NCBI GenBank assembly: GCA_963921825.1
Contig: OY997594.1
Coordinates: forward strand, 33,214,956-33,278,955
Reading direction: 5' to 3'
Length of the DNA stretch: 64,000 bases
Source of the DNA: Erodium maritimum
Lineage: Eukaryota; Streptophyta; Magnoliopsida; Geraniales; Geraniaceae
A program made the translations under genes and the position numbers. The notes under the pieces were generated by a model. It ran no database searches, was not told where the DNA came from, and saw only the letters and a program-made list of their open reading frames with translations. Each line of letters opens with the position of its first letter. Positions within the stretch are counted from its first letter, which is position 1. Below, piece by piece: positions 1 to 11,607 of this stretch.

Positions 1-1642
1 GTGTCGCTGCCTGAACATGTTAGACATGTAAAGTCGATGGGCACATATTGGAATTTAGATTGGAACTAAGGAAAATGGGAGATTGTTAGTCTTAGTGCCC
101 ATAGTTCAATCCTAAATGTCCAAATGTATATATCATCGTTAGCAATAAAATTAAAGTGGCTTTATATTACTTATGTGTTGGAGTAATATATCGATGTGTG
201 CTCTGATCTATGCCCACCATGTGAATAGAACCATAGATCGAGATAGATCACACTCGATGGTTCCCTAGTCAACAAAGCTTCACTAGAAGCGACTAGTATT
301 AAAGATGGCTCTTTATGGCTTACGTTCTGTTAGTCATTGGAATGGGATTCCGGAGTCTGATCATAGATATCATGTGGGACATGATATTGGACGACCGGCC
401 CTGAATATGTGCCATAGATTAAGTCATGAACATATTCAGTGTCATAGCTTGTCATGTATCCTTAGACCAAGGAGTCTTTGTGATCGCTATGTAGTCAACA
501 ACTGAGTTTGACCTGAGCCTAACGTTGTCCGTAACAGGGCTTCCATAATGGCCAGGATTGGCTTGGGGATGGGCTACATGAGTGACACGAAAGGCGGCTA
601 AGGGATTTATCTCTCATACTGAGGTATGGGAAAGATATCTTTTCTCGGCCGCTTGATCGAGAGTGACTGAAAAATAGCATGGCCATGCACATGATACTGG
701 TATCATATCTTCAGTCATCTCACATATCAAAGAACGGTGATTGAGAATAATAAGGATGACGGCTCTATGTCTTATCTCAATCAGGATATCGGATATAAAA
801 GGATAGTGACAGGGATGACGGAAAGGTTAGAATCGACAAGGTCGATTCGTTATGCAGTGTCAGTCAATACTAAAGTCTCGTTAGTTGCCACTTAAATCGG
901 ATCAAGTAAAATGGGATTTTACGTTGATCTATTGACATGCATAAACCTAAGGGTCACACCGGAGGATGAAACTCATTGACACATTTATGGAGAATGGCCA
1001 AAAGGGAGTTGTCTCGGGACATGACCAAAACTGGGTTTTGGGTCATGTGCCCGTAAGTGAATAGAACTTTACGGATCGAGACAAGGCTTGGAGTCTTGGG
1101 ATTGATCGCGTCGGATAATGTTGGACATTTCCGGTATGGAAGGCTTGGAGGTGATGAGCGAATCACGGGACCTCGTTGGAAATGACCACGGGCCATGTTC
1201 CAAGAGGCCCATGCAACCAAGGCCCATGGAACTAATTAATCAAGTCTTGATTAATTAGTACTAAGTAAGGAAGACAAGGATTAAGGTGTTGGTGATTCAC
1301 CACCTAACCGAATCTTGTCTAGGCATACTTTGTCCTATTTACACCTTACTTGACACCATACTTGTCCCATGCCTTTAGTTGGACAAGTATGGGTTTTGTT
1401 ATGTTTAAGTCATCTTTTTTCAACATAACAAACACAAGACAAGAATAGGAAACACAACTTCTCTCCCCCTTCCCTTGCAATTTCGGGTTTGGCAAGCTCC
1501 CACCTCCATTTTTGTGTTCTTGAGTCCTCAAAGAGAAGAACTGCGTGGCTTTGATTCCCATGTGGATATGTAGGCGTCTTGGAGACTCAAGCCAATCATT
1601 CATTACCCGGTGTTCTTGTTTTGGTAAGAAATAATGCTGACA
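1..1642 (+). mobile_element. 3' end of an LTR retrotransposon (tail of body plus 3' LTR)
   Basis: A purine-rich tract, AAAATGGGAGAT, ends at 83 and is followed at once by TGTTAG, the arrangement of a polypurine tract and the start of a 3' LTR. MULE homology begins abruptly at about 1641-1643, right after a CA dinucleotide, so the LTR is best placed at 84-1642 (about 1.56 kb). No long coding region is present. The rest of the element lies left of the window. Its right edge falls inside the Ulp1-like gene of MULE-A, so it most likely inserted into that gene. The lineage is not recognised, since no protein domain is visible. Boundaries are inferred and the target duplication cannot be checked because the left flank is missing. 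Confidence 0.5.
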
Positions 1643-3379
1643 TAGGGAGGGCAGCATGTGAAGAAGTCCGAACAGACAAGGGTAAAGAGAAACAACAGGA
1701 GAGAACACCGGTAAGTCCTAAGAAGAGGCAAGTAATTGAGGAGGGGTGGAAAGCACCTGAAAATACTGTCAGTACAAAGAAAAGAAAAGCCAAACAACAA
1801 GGTAGAGCATCTGGAAGTACGAAGAAGATGCCTATATCAGGGAGCCTGGTAAGCAGGATGACAGATGTGGATTCTCCACTAACAGAAGAAGAGAAAATGT
1901 GGATGGACTGGCTCTTAAACGATGAGCGGGGAGATGAGTGGTAATCAGCTAAACCCTGCCCTTTAGTGTTTATCAATACTGTCTTGTAGTGTTATCAACT
2001 TAGTGTTTGCATTTTTATCAATCATGCTTTACATGTCTTTCCTTTTTAGCACCTCTGTCATCTAGGTTTATCAACACACGGACATAGGTTTATCAATCCT
2101 TTTGAGATAGGTTTATCAAACTTTCTATTTTCTTTTATTAACCATCATGACATTTTTTTATCAATCTGTTGTTTTTATATTTATCAACTTTGGCTGGACT
2201 TTTTATCAATACTGACAAGTTAGATACATATGTGTTTTTTGCATGGAAATGTTGTTTGAAGCCTTGGATGGCAATATGGGGGTGATGAAAAAGGATCTAC
2301 AGTCTATGAGAGTTGGGGAGCAAATAAAATTGGGGGTTGTTAATGCGTGGTCAGCCTTTATGAATTTAATGGAGGAGAAAAGAACAACAGATGAACCTTC
2401 GAGGTTTTTTTTTTCACACCATATGCGGGTGTAAGTTTTTTTGTTCATATAATTTTTGTTTGTTTAATAATAGTTATGTTGGAATGTTTTTATCATTTTG
2501 TGTTCTTTTTATCACTAGATTGGGTTAATTGAAGCAAAGGGCGAAAATTGGGCTGAACAACTTGAACTTGAGTTGGGCATGTACCCTAGTCTGAATATTG
2601 CTACAATCGATATGGTAATAATTACATCTTCAAATGGGGCCTATGTATGCTTATAGTTGTGTGCTTGTGTAATGACATTGGTTTTTCTTCCTTTAACAAC
2701 AACAGGTGTTCTTCCCGATACATGCATCTAATCATTATTACTTGATGTGCATGCATATGAAGAGACATGTTGTTTATGTCCTAGATAATTTGGTGGGGTC
2801 TAACTTTAGAGCCAAATACGGGAACAGAATCTCCGATTTGGTAAGTTTATATGTGTAATGTAGTTATTAAATTAAGCACCTTGTTGTGTTTATAAACTGT
2901 GTATTTTTTTCATCATTGGCAGAGGAATAGGTTTTCTGTCTTGGAAAAGTTTGATGCTACACTGGCAGTTAAAGTGAAAAGTGCAGTTGCAACCTGTGTG
3001 AAGCTAGGATGGAGTAGCAATGATAACAAGACTGACTATGGCGTGTACTGCATGTTCCACATGGAGAGGTACATGGGCGAAACCGGCAGTACTTGGGGGT
3101 ACCCTATGCTAAAAAACAAGGTAAGATTGTCTTTTCGAGTGTCGGTCTTTTAGCATCTGTATTTGCTGCGTGTTTAACTATTTTTTGGTTATGTTGTTGT
3201 TGTGTATATAGGCTGATCAACTATCAAACCTGAGGCATCGATACGTCATGAAGTTTTGCACGCACCCAAGCAACTCATCAATTGAAGTGAACAGGACAAA
3301 GTTTAGGAGTTACTATGAGAGAAAGCAAGCAAATAGAGGGGATGAACAGTCGTCTAGTTCTTCGGAAAGAACCATTTAG
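1643..3379 (+). pseudogene. Ulp1-like (C48) cysteine protease gene of MULE-A, 5' part missing
   Basis: In plant MULEs this gene encodes a SUMO-protease-like protein of uncertain role in transposition. Exons inferred by comparison with the MULE-B copy: 1643-1940 (Lys-rich linker, then MTDVDSPLTEEEKMWMDWLL), 2241-2430, 2519-2614, 2706-2840, 2923-3120 and 3212-3379. The fourth carries the catalytic His region (FFPIHASNHYYL) and the Asp (VLDN). The fifth carries the active-site block, which reads DYGVYCM, so the catalytic Cys of DCGVYCM is Tyr (TAT at 3037-3039). The acceptor before 2241 reads GCAT where MULE-B has GCAG, and a T run near 2405-2414 is 2 nt longer than in MULE-B and shifts the frame. 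Introns and the 3' flank are rich in TTTATCAA. It is convergent with the transposase gene. Certainly non-functional as a protease. Confidence 0.8.
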
Positions 3380-3917
3380 TCTTTGGTTCTAGATAAACAC
3401 TTTTAATATGACTGATGTTTTCTGAAGTATGGGTTAATTACTGTTGGTACAACTGATGTTTTTGTGAAGGAGGATGTAAATACTTTTGTTATGACTTTTG
3501 TTAATCACTTTAGAATTTGGTGGGGAACACACTTTTAGAATGGAACGCAATGGAATGTTAACAGGTTTATCAACTATATTGGATTTGATTATCAACTGTA
3601 CATGCATGTGTTATCAATTGACATGGAGAGGTAATTTGTATTTGAGTTAAGTGTGTGTGGAGGTGTTTTATCACACATATGCCAAAGGATTATCAATCAT
3701 TTGAACAGATTAATCATCTTCAATTTTCAGATTTCAGCAACAAACAAAAATATCATTTATCAACCTCTTGAGAAGAGTTTATCAGTTATATTGAAAGAGT
3801 TTATCAATCATATGAGTAGAGTTTCACACTCTGTGAATCTCACAGATAGCATTAAAAATTCCAGATTATCAAGTATGTGTAAAGGTATTATCAATAGTTG
3901 TTGAATGAATTATCATT
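3380..3917. repeat. Spacer between the convergent MULE-A genes, rich in TTATCAA
   Basis: There is no gene here. The stretch separates the 3' ends of the Ulp1-like gene (+) and the transposase gene (-). About eight copies of TTATCAA lie between 3560 and 3900 at irregular 20-60 bp spacing, all in the same direction. The reverse form TTGATAA was not seen in this spacer. Confidence 0.7.
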
Positions 3918-5849
3918 TTAATCATTCTTATTCTGGGAGCAGTTTCTGATGTCATGACCTGGTTCACCACATCCCTTGCAAGTTCGCTTCCTCTTCTTAG
4001 CTGCCTCGATAGAATTTTTCATCCCTGATTTCATTCTCTGTCCACACCCTTTTGTCCTTGATATATGTGGTAGCTTGACAACAACTTGGGAAGGTTTAGA
4101 AAGACCTGTCAAAGTTTGAAGTTCATGTGTTGTGGTTGATGCAAAGTCATCAGCTTCATCATCATTCAGTCTCTTCTTGAAGTCCTTTACTTGTTCCGCA
4201 AATTCCTTCAACTTTAGAGCGTTCACTGTTGGATGAAGGACACAAGAGTGAAGCATCGAGCATATATCTAATATAATTTGCTTACACTCACTGTAGGCAG
4301 TTGGTTGTGAATGTGCAGAAGTTGTAGAATTTTCAGCATTCCTGCGTACATCCTTCGTCCATCGTTGTGTGATCAAGCTCTCCGGGATTTGATCAACCAT
4401 AGATGCTTCCAAAGCCAAAAATATATGAATGCAAGGGATGCCAAATCCTTCAAATCTCATGCAAGTACATGTGCAGTGGTTCCCAGGTAAACTTTGCACC
4501 AGAATAAATGTTTTCTTCCCATGTTTGTTGGTGATTTTGTATATCTTCTTTCCATCCTCTTCATCACATGTATTGATCCCACACTTGAATGTTGTTCCCA
4601 CAACACTTTTCTTTATGATGTCAAATATTGTGCGGCTGTAAATCCTCCAAGCATCCTTCTCACTTTCAGACAACGTAATGAAATTAGGAGCTAATGTGCT
4701 TGATTGGAAGTCTAGCTGTAATTGTTTTTGTCTCTGCCCTTCAACGACTGTATCGAAGCGCCACATGAACTCAACCAGTGTAAGGCACCTGAACAAGAAA
4801 TTTCAGCAATTAAGAATATACAATTATCAATTATTAGTAAAATATTTATCACAAACTGTCATATATTTTATCAGCAAAGTTCATGACAACCACACACATA
4901 TTTATCAATCCAAAAGTGATACGTTATCATCTCGGTATGAAACATTTATCACCACTGAAAGTATTTGATCACCTCACAAGGTAGCTTAATCATTTATTGA
5001 ATTATAATACCACACATTTTTATCAATCATAAAGTTGTATGAATTCTCCAAAAATAAAGGGTACCTGTTAGTGAATTGACCAAATGCGCTGTTCTCGCTC
5101 TCTGATCTTGATGTCGTCCTAACGAATATACCCATTTTTAGACCTCTGAAGTATGCATGTATCCACCGATCCCGCATATCAAACATAGTAGACAACCAGG
5201 GGTGATCAGTTAGTTGGAATTCTTCTATCAAAGACTTCCAACTCAGCTCAAACTCATCTGTTTCGGTGTAGTTACTCCACACCAATGCTTTAAATTTCTT
5301 CTTGAAATCTGTCTCATGGTATATAGTGTGAGGCACCTGCAAGAATAATAACACATTTTATCACACTCAACCAAACAAATCTTTATCCCATTCCCTTTAG
5401 TTTATCAGCCATACAAACTGAAAACACAACTTACTTTAGAAGGAAGCTTCTGCATTATGTGTCACATACATAGACGATGCCTTCTTTGGGTGAACACTTC
5501 CTCAAACGCTTTTCTCATTGCTGGGTCTTGGTCTGTTATAAAACAGGTTGGTTCTTTCATCTTCATAGCTTTGAGGAATGTCCGGAATAACCAAACAAAA
5601 GATTCAGCATCCTCTTTGGCTAATAAAGCAGATTGACTTGTTATGGTTGTCAACCCAAGTGAATGGTGCAAAGACCATCATGTACCTATACAAACAAAAA
5701 CACAAGCAACAAGAATATATAAGTTATCAACATAGACTGTATTGTTATCAAGCATGCAAACAAGGTTTTTATCAATTCTCCCAAAAAGGTTTATCAATCA
5801 AAACAAAATGGTTTATCAAACCAACAATGAACAATTATCATACAGTAAC

Positions 5850-8800
5850 TGTAAGAACCACTCCCGGTCAACGCCAGTCAAATCGGCGAAAAACAGGAAA
5901 ATTTAAATTTTTTGAAAAAAATCCTAAATGAACCTAAATTTGACCCCGAGAGTCATATCGGACTTAAGTTGAGCCCGATGTAGACCAAAGTGAGTTCCGG
6001 GGGACTCAGGGCAACTTTCTGACCAATTTGGGAAAGGTTGACTTTTTGCTGGAAAAGTCAACCGAGCGACGTTTTGGTTCGTTCGAGGTCCGTTTTGGAT
6101 CCAAAAAGCTTAGCCGTCATCACAGTGGTCTTAGTTGAGCCGTTTCCTTGTAGCCCATGAAGTTTCGTAATTTCTTGGAAAAAGTGCCCGTTCGGGGCCC
6201 GAGACGGTAGAATTTCACGAATCTGAGTGGAAAATATCTAGAAGATATTTTCCAAAAGATGTGGGACCCACTTGCCACATGTCAATTATGTGGTGGTGTT
6301 AGGTTTCTTGAACAAAACAAAAGATGAGACTTTGAGGGTAGTTTTGTAATCAAAGGATAGTTTTGATTTTTTAAAACAAAATAAAGATGAATGGTTGGAG
6401 TATGTTCTCGGAAAAGTTAGAAAAAAAATAAGAGATTTAGAGAGAGAAAGTGGAGAGAGGAAAAAGAAGGAGAAAAGGGAGAAAAAGAGAAGAAAGTTTG
6501 GGGGTTTTGCCATTTCTCGATCATCCGACCGGTGGATCGTCTCAACGATAGAAGAATCGAGTTCACACTGTCATTCTCTACGGTGAGCACCTAACCGATT
6601 TTCGTTTTGTTAAGTTTAAAAGTTAGGGTTTGGTTTGAAATGGGTTGAATATGGATGAGTTGAGGTGTGGGGTTCGTTGGAGATGTTTTGGAGCGAAGAG
6701 ATGAACGTTTTCCGGTGACCGGAGGCTCGGGGGAGCTCCGGCCACCGTGGGTGGTGGCTGGCCGGAGCTAGGACCGGCCACCACCATGGTGAACCGGCCT
6801 AAAATAGCCCTAGCCACCCACGGCCAAGGTTGGCCGGGTGGGGCCCACACGCTCGGGTATCGGGTTTTCGTGTTCGGCTGGTTTAGAACGTTCCCCAAGT
6901 AATTAATCCACACCCGGATCGAAATGTGGAATTAAATTGTGAAAGTTGTAATTGACGGGTTTAGAAACTTTGAACGCCAATTAAATTACTCGGAAGTCGG
7001 AAATTGATTCCGTCGAGTGCATAGGAACCCTTGAATTATTCTAAGACCGTAGAAACGAAAACGGGAATTTTCGGAGCCCCGAAAGGACGTTTTCAAAACC
7101 CGGGAAGATTCGCCATGTTGGGCGAATCGGGCTTTTCCGGGTCCATTATCGACAATGTCGAGTATTTGGGAAGTTTGGGAGTGATCGACATTGTCGGGGT
7201 TACTTTTGGGCGTCAAGTTTATTAAAATTCAGTTTATTCCTACAAGCGTAAAAGTGTTTTAAATTGTGTTCTTTTTAGATCGTGCCGCAGACAGAGAAAA
7301 GGGAAAGCTAGGCGAGTGACCGAGATCACGCCGGAGCTTATTTGTGCGCTTTTGGAGAAAGCATATGAGGTAGGGAAAAGTAGCCGGATCTCGGCCCTGA
7401 CTAGGGAAGGTTAACAGTATAAATGCATGTTACACTTGGGAGTCGTGGGTTAAGTAAATTTATCGAATATTAGAAAGGCAGGCGACACCGGGTGGTGTCG
7501 TATGATACGGGAACGTATCGAACAATAGAAATGCATGTGACACTTAGTAGTGTCGTAGGAGCAGTGAACTTTTTGATATTTGAATTACTGGAGGCATTTG
7601 GTTATGCCCGGAGGTTGATTGTTTAGTTCGTGTCTTGGGTGGCCATGAGAGCCCGTACCTTACTGTTTGTGTCTTGGGTGGCCATGAGAGCCCGTACTTT
7701 ACTGTTTGTATCTTGGGTGGCCATGAGAGCCCGTACTTTACTATTTGTGTCTTGGGTGGCCATGAGAGCCTGTACTTTACTGTTTGTGTCTTGGGTGGCC
7801 ATGAGAGCCCGTACTTTACTATTTGTGTCTTGGGTGGCCATGAGAGCCCGTACTTTACTGTTTGTGTCTTGGGTGGCCATGAGAGCCCGTGTTTTACTAT
7901 TGGTGTATTGGGTGGCCATGAGTGCCCGTGGGGTTGTTGAGCCCGTGAGTTACTGTCGGTGTGTCTTGGGTGGCCATGAGTGCCCGTGGGGTCGTTGAGC
8001 CCGTGAGTTACTGTTGGTGTGTCTTGGGAGGGCATGAGTGCCCGTGGGGTTGTTGAGCCCGTGAGTTACTGTTGGTGTGTCTTGGGAGGCCATGAGTGCC
8101 CGTGGGGTTGTTGAGCCCGTGAGTTACTTTTGGTGTGTCTTGGGTGGCCATGAGTGCCTGTGAAGTGTTAGACCGGTATTGTTGCTGTTTGTTGAACTTT
8201 GCTTGTGATTGTGATTGTAGTTGCCTGAGGTTGGGGGGCCGCTTCATAATAACGGGGGTCCTGTGATCGCACGCGTCTGCATGTTCAGACGGGGTAGGGG
8301 GCCCGCCCGTGAGGAAAGGGGTCCTGGTCGCGCGTGCGTGGGTGGTGACAGGTCGACATCCTGATCCGACTTTGTGTCGGGAAAAGTGCAACAGGTCGAC
8401 CGCCTGGCCTGACAGGGATAGGCAAAGGGGCGACAGGTCGACCGCCTGGCCTCACAGGGATCGGTAAAGGGCATGAGGGGGTTACTGAATTGCTGGAGTG
8501 CGATCCTTTGCGATCTTGTTTGGTGTGTGATCCTTTGTGATCTTGGGTGTTGCGTGGTTGTCTTTCGTGTCTTTGGAAGAAGTCGTAATCGTTGTGTCAG
8601 GTCTACATGACGTGTCCGAGTGTTGAGTCTGTTGAGGAAAGTACCAGTTTGTGTGTCAGTCGGGTTACTTGAGTTTGGGGATGGTAGTCCCCGGTGTTTG
8701 GGTTATTGTTGGTGTTACCGTCATTGTCTGCTAAGTATGCCGTAGTCAGTCTGTTATCCGTGGTGGTGAGCGAATGCTCACCCCTAGCTTCTTTTCCTAC

Positions 8801-9057
8801 AGGTACTGGTCGCAGGATGGACTAGGTGAGCTTCCGAAGCTTGAAGAACTAGGAGCGGGAGTCCGGGTTTACTTTTGAGTCTAGCGACGTACACTTGTAT
8901 TTTGTCCGCTTGTTGGGACGTACTTTTGAGTTGTAAATTATGATTTTGTTTAAGTAAATGGTGGTTTTAAAATGATTTATTTAAAATGTCTGAAAATGTT
9001 TTATTGTTTTAAACGTTCACGTTCCGGGTTCGGTTCTACTGAATTTTGGGCGTGTCA
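5850..9057 (+). mobile_element. Solo LTR, Tekay-like family A, in intron 1 of the MULE-A transposase
   Basis: A 3208-bp LTR begins TGTAAGAACCACTCCCGG and ends GGGCGTGTCA. It is flanked by a perfect 5-bp target duplication GTAAC (5845-5849 and 9058-9062). Both LTRs of the element at 35323-45896 and the solo LTR at 19660-23099 belong to the same family. No internal region is present, which fits loss by recombination between the two LTRs of a former full element. The insertion lies about 12 bp inside the intron, next to the donor site at 9074. The LTR itself looks whole. It contains 39-bp and longer tandem repeats (7620-8170) and a conserved small hairpin near 8763. Confidence 0.93.
7620..8170 (+). 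repeat. Tandem repeat array inside the family A solo LTR
   Basis: Units of 39 bp with the core GTGTCTTGGGTGGCCATGAG recur about seven times (7632-7910). They are followed by about four longer units of 60-70 bp that add GTGGGGTTGTTGAGCCCGTG. The 39-bp length is a multiple of three, so several frames on both strands stay open and give false low-complexity proteins. The same array recurs with other copy numbers at 21395-21900, 37117-37520 and 44727-45040. Confidence 0.9.
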
Positions 9058-9929
9058 GTAACAAAAGATTTTACCTGTTTGATCGATAAGTTGAATCGAA
9101 CGATACTGTATCACCAAATAGCTCGTAATTCTTCCTCGACGTTGAATCAGCCCAGAAAAGGTGACTTAGTCGATCGCCAACGTCTACTTTGTACTCTAAG
9201 AAGAAGTCGCTACAATAGTCTTTCTTAGTGTGAAATTGGTCAATGGTGATCTGTGCATCGCTCTCTCCAATGTACACTTTCAGATCCCTTTGGAAGTTCC
9301 TGAAATCATTTGGACATGCTCCTACATTGACAGGCCCCCCAACTATTTGGCTATAAAGATTAAACGCGTTTGTAGCCCCCAAATTGACCTTTGAGCAATC
9401 TATGATAACCTGCTTGTGTCTTGGTGTTAAATGCCTATTCGATCTAAAATAGTGCAATTCACGCTTACACTGTAACGGGTGGTTGTGTTCTTCTCTGAAC
9501 TCATACACTATATAACCATTTCCATTGTGCTTCAAAGACATCCTTGCCATACAACGTGTTCGTGTAGACATCCTATATCTCTTTCTAGACTTGCCACCTT
9601 CTTCAATGTCATCTACAAATGGTTCCCCTTCTCTTGCACATAACATGTACTTAAAATCAACTGTATTACCCCTTGGTTTCTTCTTTTCCGTGCCACGACG
9701 TGTCCCAAAACCACCGTTTAACGCATATGTTTGGTAGAAAATAATACCTTTCTCCAATGAATTAAATTTCATATCCTTTCGAGGCTTTAGCTCATCATCA
9801 CAGTCAGGAATCCACACTTTCTGTGTGCTTATAGGTTCCGAAACAATCTCTTCTTCTTCATATTCGAACCCAAATTCTATATCATCATGATCCATGCTCT
9901 CCATCACTGTATCACATGTACACAGAGAA

Positions 9930-10620
9930 ATTATCAGTTTACAAATTTGTGTTTATCACCAGAAAGTATACTTTTATCAATGATTCATATTTTATGACAT
10001 GTGCGTGCATCCATTAATAACTCAAACAGGGAACAGGTCACATACATTTATCAACTGTCACTGAATAATTTATCAATGATAAACGAACAGTTTATCAATG
10101 CATTCATAGTATACGACGTGCGCCTGCATCAATTATCAACGTATATAGAGAAAAGATACCAAACAGTTATCAACGCACAAATCATAAGTTATCAGTGGAA
10201 ACGATTTATTTATCAATGATCTCTGAAACGACAATGATTATCCAAGAACATGAATATCAGATATACAGACGTTTATCAACTACTTAACGTGTGTTTATCA
10301 GCATTCTATTGTGCATTTATCAACGTATTCCTCTACCTAAGATCTGTGCCTGGAGCAATCATCAACTCAAGAGTGAACTGTAACAGAAGTTATCAACTCA
10401 TAACCGTTGCGTTATCAACAGCAAAAGAAATGTTTATCAACTGGCAGCGAATCTTATTAGCTATTATGCGAAACTTCATGATGAACGGAGAAGAAGATTT
10501 CCAGATTTTTAATTTTGTATTTAAACAACGAAATCGGTAATGTATAGACTTGTTTATGTTGATCAGCTAAGAAAATAGGTGAATTCACATCAAATAGTTG
10601 ATAAACCTTAGCAGCACAGT
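9930..10620. repeat. TTATCAA-rich upstream region of the MULE-A transposase
   Basis: This non-coding leader and promoter side of the transposase gene holds about a dozen TTATCAA copies in roughly 500 bp, mostly as TTTATCAA. Only one clear reverse copy (TTGATAA, near 10599) was seen. The matching region of MULE-B (31978-32510) shows the same density in the opposite direction. Between 10620 and the terminal repeat at 11090 nothing codes. Purine-rich short near-repeats there resemble the matching stretch of MULE-B (31590-31900). Confidence 0.75.
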
Positions 10621-11089
10621 CGCTAAAACCTAAAACAGAGCACGATTTTCATAATTTTGAAAACGACACATATTTTGATTTTTGGATCCTCCAATTGATT
10701 ACATGACGATTTAATCAAGTCAAAAGGTAATTGAAACCTGTTTTGGAGATTGATCCGGTGATAAAACAGCTAGAATCTTCGATTTACAGTCTAGAAGCAA
10801 AAACAGAGCATGCTTTTCAGGTTTTGGAGAAGCCATTGATTCTCACAATTGGTGAAGAAATTTGATTCTACGATGATCGAATCAATGAAAGACAGAATGA
10901 TCACCTGTTTTCTAGTTGCTTCGTTGAGAGAAAAGGGAATTTTCGTGTAATTGTGTTGACTGCGATTATGATGTTGTTCTGACTGTGTAATGAAGAAGCG
11001 TGGAATTGACAATATTACCCTCGGAACCTACATATAACGCGCACTTTTGGCCGGAGATGAAGGATCGATCTCGGCGGTTGGCTGCTTCT

Positions 11090-11154
11090 GCTGGACGGAC
11101 GGGATTGGTTCGTTGGTTTGTACGTTAATAGTGGTTTTCAGCCGATTTTGTATC
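11090..11154. repeat. Terminal inverted repeat of MULE-A (only end in window)
   Basis: Read on the minus strand, this runs from CAAAATCGGCTGAAAACCAC through TTAACGTA. It aligns with the left end of MULE-B at 30945-31011. The partner repeat lies left of the window. The exact outer base is uncertain by a few nucleotides. Confidence 0.65.
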
Positions 11155-11253
11155 CGAAGACACATACAATAAGAGTTCTAAAAAGAGAATGCCAAGAAAA
11201 ACACTCGCATGAATATCTATGTAAAATCCAGATATCGTGGGACTAAAATAAAA

Positions 11254-11598
11254 GGGGAAACCCTGTTTCCGAATCCCATTTGAGCTTTGTTTTTCAGTTC
11301 CTAACCTAGGTTTACCTTTGGGGACATTTCCCAACTGTCACCTTTCAATTTTTTGCAGAAAGTATCGTTTACCGTTTATTTTGACGATTCCGTTAGTTTT
11401 TTTTGTCACGTGTCACTTCATCGTGCCGACACGTGGCCGACACGTAGGCAAAAAACTAACGGAATTGTCAGTTTTAACGATTTTTGATACTTTCTGCAAA
11501 AAATTGAAATGTGACAGTTGAGAAATGTCACCAAAGGTAAAGCTAGGTTAGGAATTGAAAAACAAAGCTCAAATAGGGTTAGGAAACAGGGTTACCCC
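11254..11598. mobile_element. Palindromic MITE with a 9-bp target duplication
   Basis: A 345-bp element whose left arm (GGGGAAACCCTGTTTCCGA...) is the near-perfect inverse of its right arm, each about 125 bp. It is flanked by a perfect 9-bp direct repeat AAAATAAAA (11245-11253 and 11599-11607). A 9-bp duplication is characteristic of Mutator-like elements, so this is probably a MULE-derived foldback MITE. It has no coding capacity. Confidence 0.88.
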
Positions 11599-11607
11599 AA
11601 AATAAAA

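Larger units (their letters stand above)
3918..9904 (-). pseudogene. FAR1/MULE-type transposase gene of MULE-A, split by a solo LTR
   Basis: Transposase of the MULE superfamily, related to the plant FAR1/FRS proteins. Exons on the minus strand: 9904-9075 (FAR1 DNA-binding region, ending at the first catalytic Asp block SFDSTYRSN), 5685-5435 (second Asp, ITDQDPAMRKAF), 5336-5065 (region of the third acidic residue) and 4788-3918. The last exon holds a SWIM zinc finger (CTCTCMRFEGFGIPCIHIF) and a C-terminal CCHC knuckle (CKGCGEPGHDIRNC). Intron ends are GT/AG and match MULE-B. Intron 1 contains the solo LTR. Exon 2 has an 11-bp deletion relative to MULE-B, which shifts the frame, and a TGA (5464-5462) at the Trp of the conserved LCMWH motif. 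Exons 1, 3 and 4 remain open. The start at 9904 is the first ATG, giving MESMDHDD. Not functional as it stands. Confidence 0.88.
1643..11154 (-). mobile_element. MULE-A: Mutator-like DNA transposon with Ulp1-like and FAR1-type transposase genes
   Basis: This is a Mutator-like element in reverse orientation relative to MULE-B (30945-51863). From left to right it holds the 3' part of a Ulp1-like gene on +, a spacer, and a five-part transposase gene on -. It ends in a terminal inverted repeat at about 11090-11154 that matches the left end of MULE-B (shared core ...ATC.GCTGA.AACCAC...TTAACGTA). The left end is beyond the window, beyond the LTR element at 1-1642. A solo LTR occupies 5850-9057. All non-coding parts carry many TTTATCAA motifs (the reverse complement of TTGATAAA), always in this direction. 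Both genes are broken, so the copy is non-autonomous. Confidence 0.85.

Noticed and set aside
305-1220. Small open frames in the first 1.3 kb
   Set aside because: They are short, without domains, and lie in a probable LTR.
2899-3153. A short host gene for a 'FHMERYMGE' protein
   Set aside because: It is one exon of the MULE Ulp1-like gene, recognised by comparison with 46740-46941.
7544-8035. Long open frames on both strands with repeating MATQDTNSKVRAL or VLGGHESPYFTVC
   Set aside because: They are translations of a 39-bp tandem repeat in an LTR, open because the unit is a multiple of three. They recur with other unit numbers in sister LTRs and have no domain.
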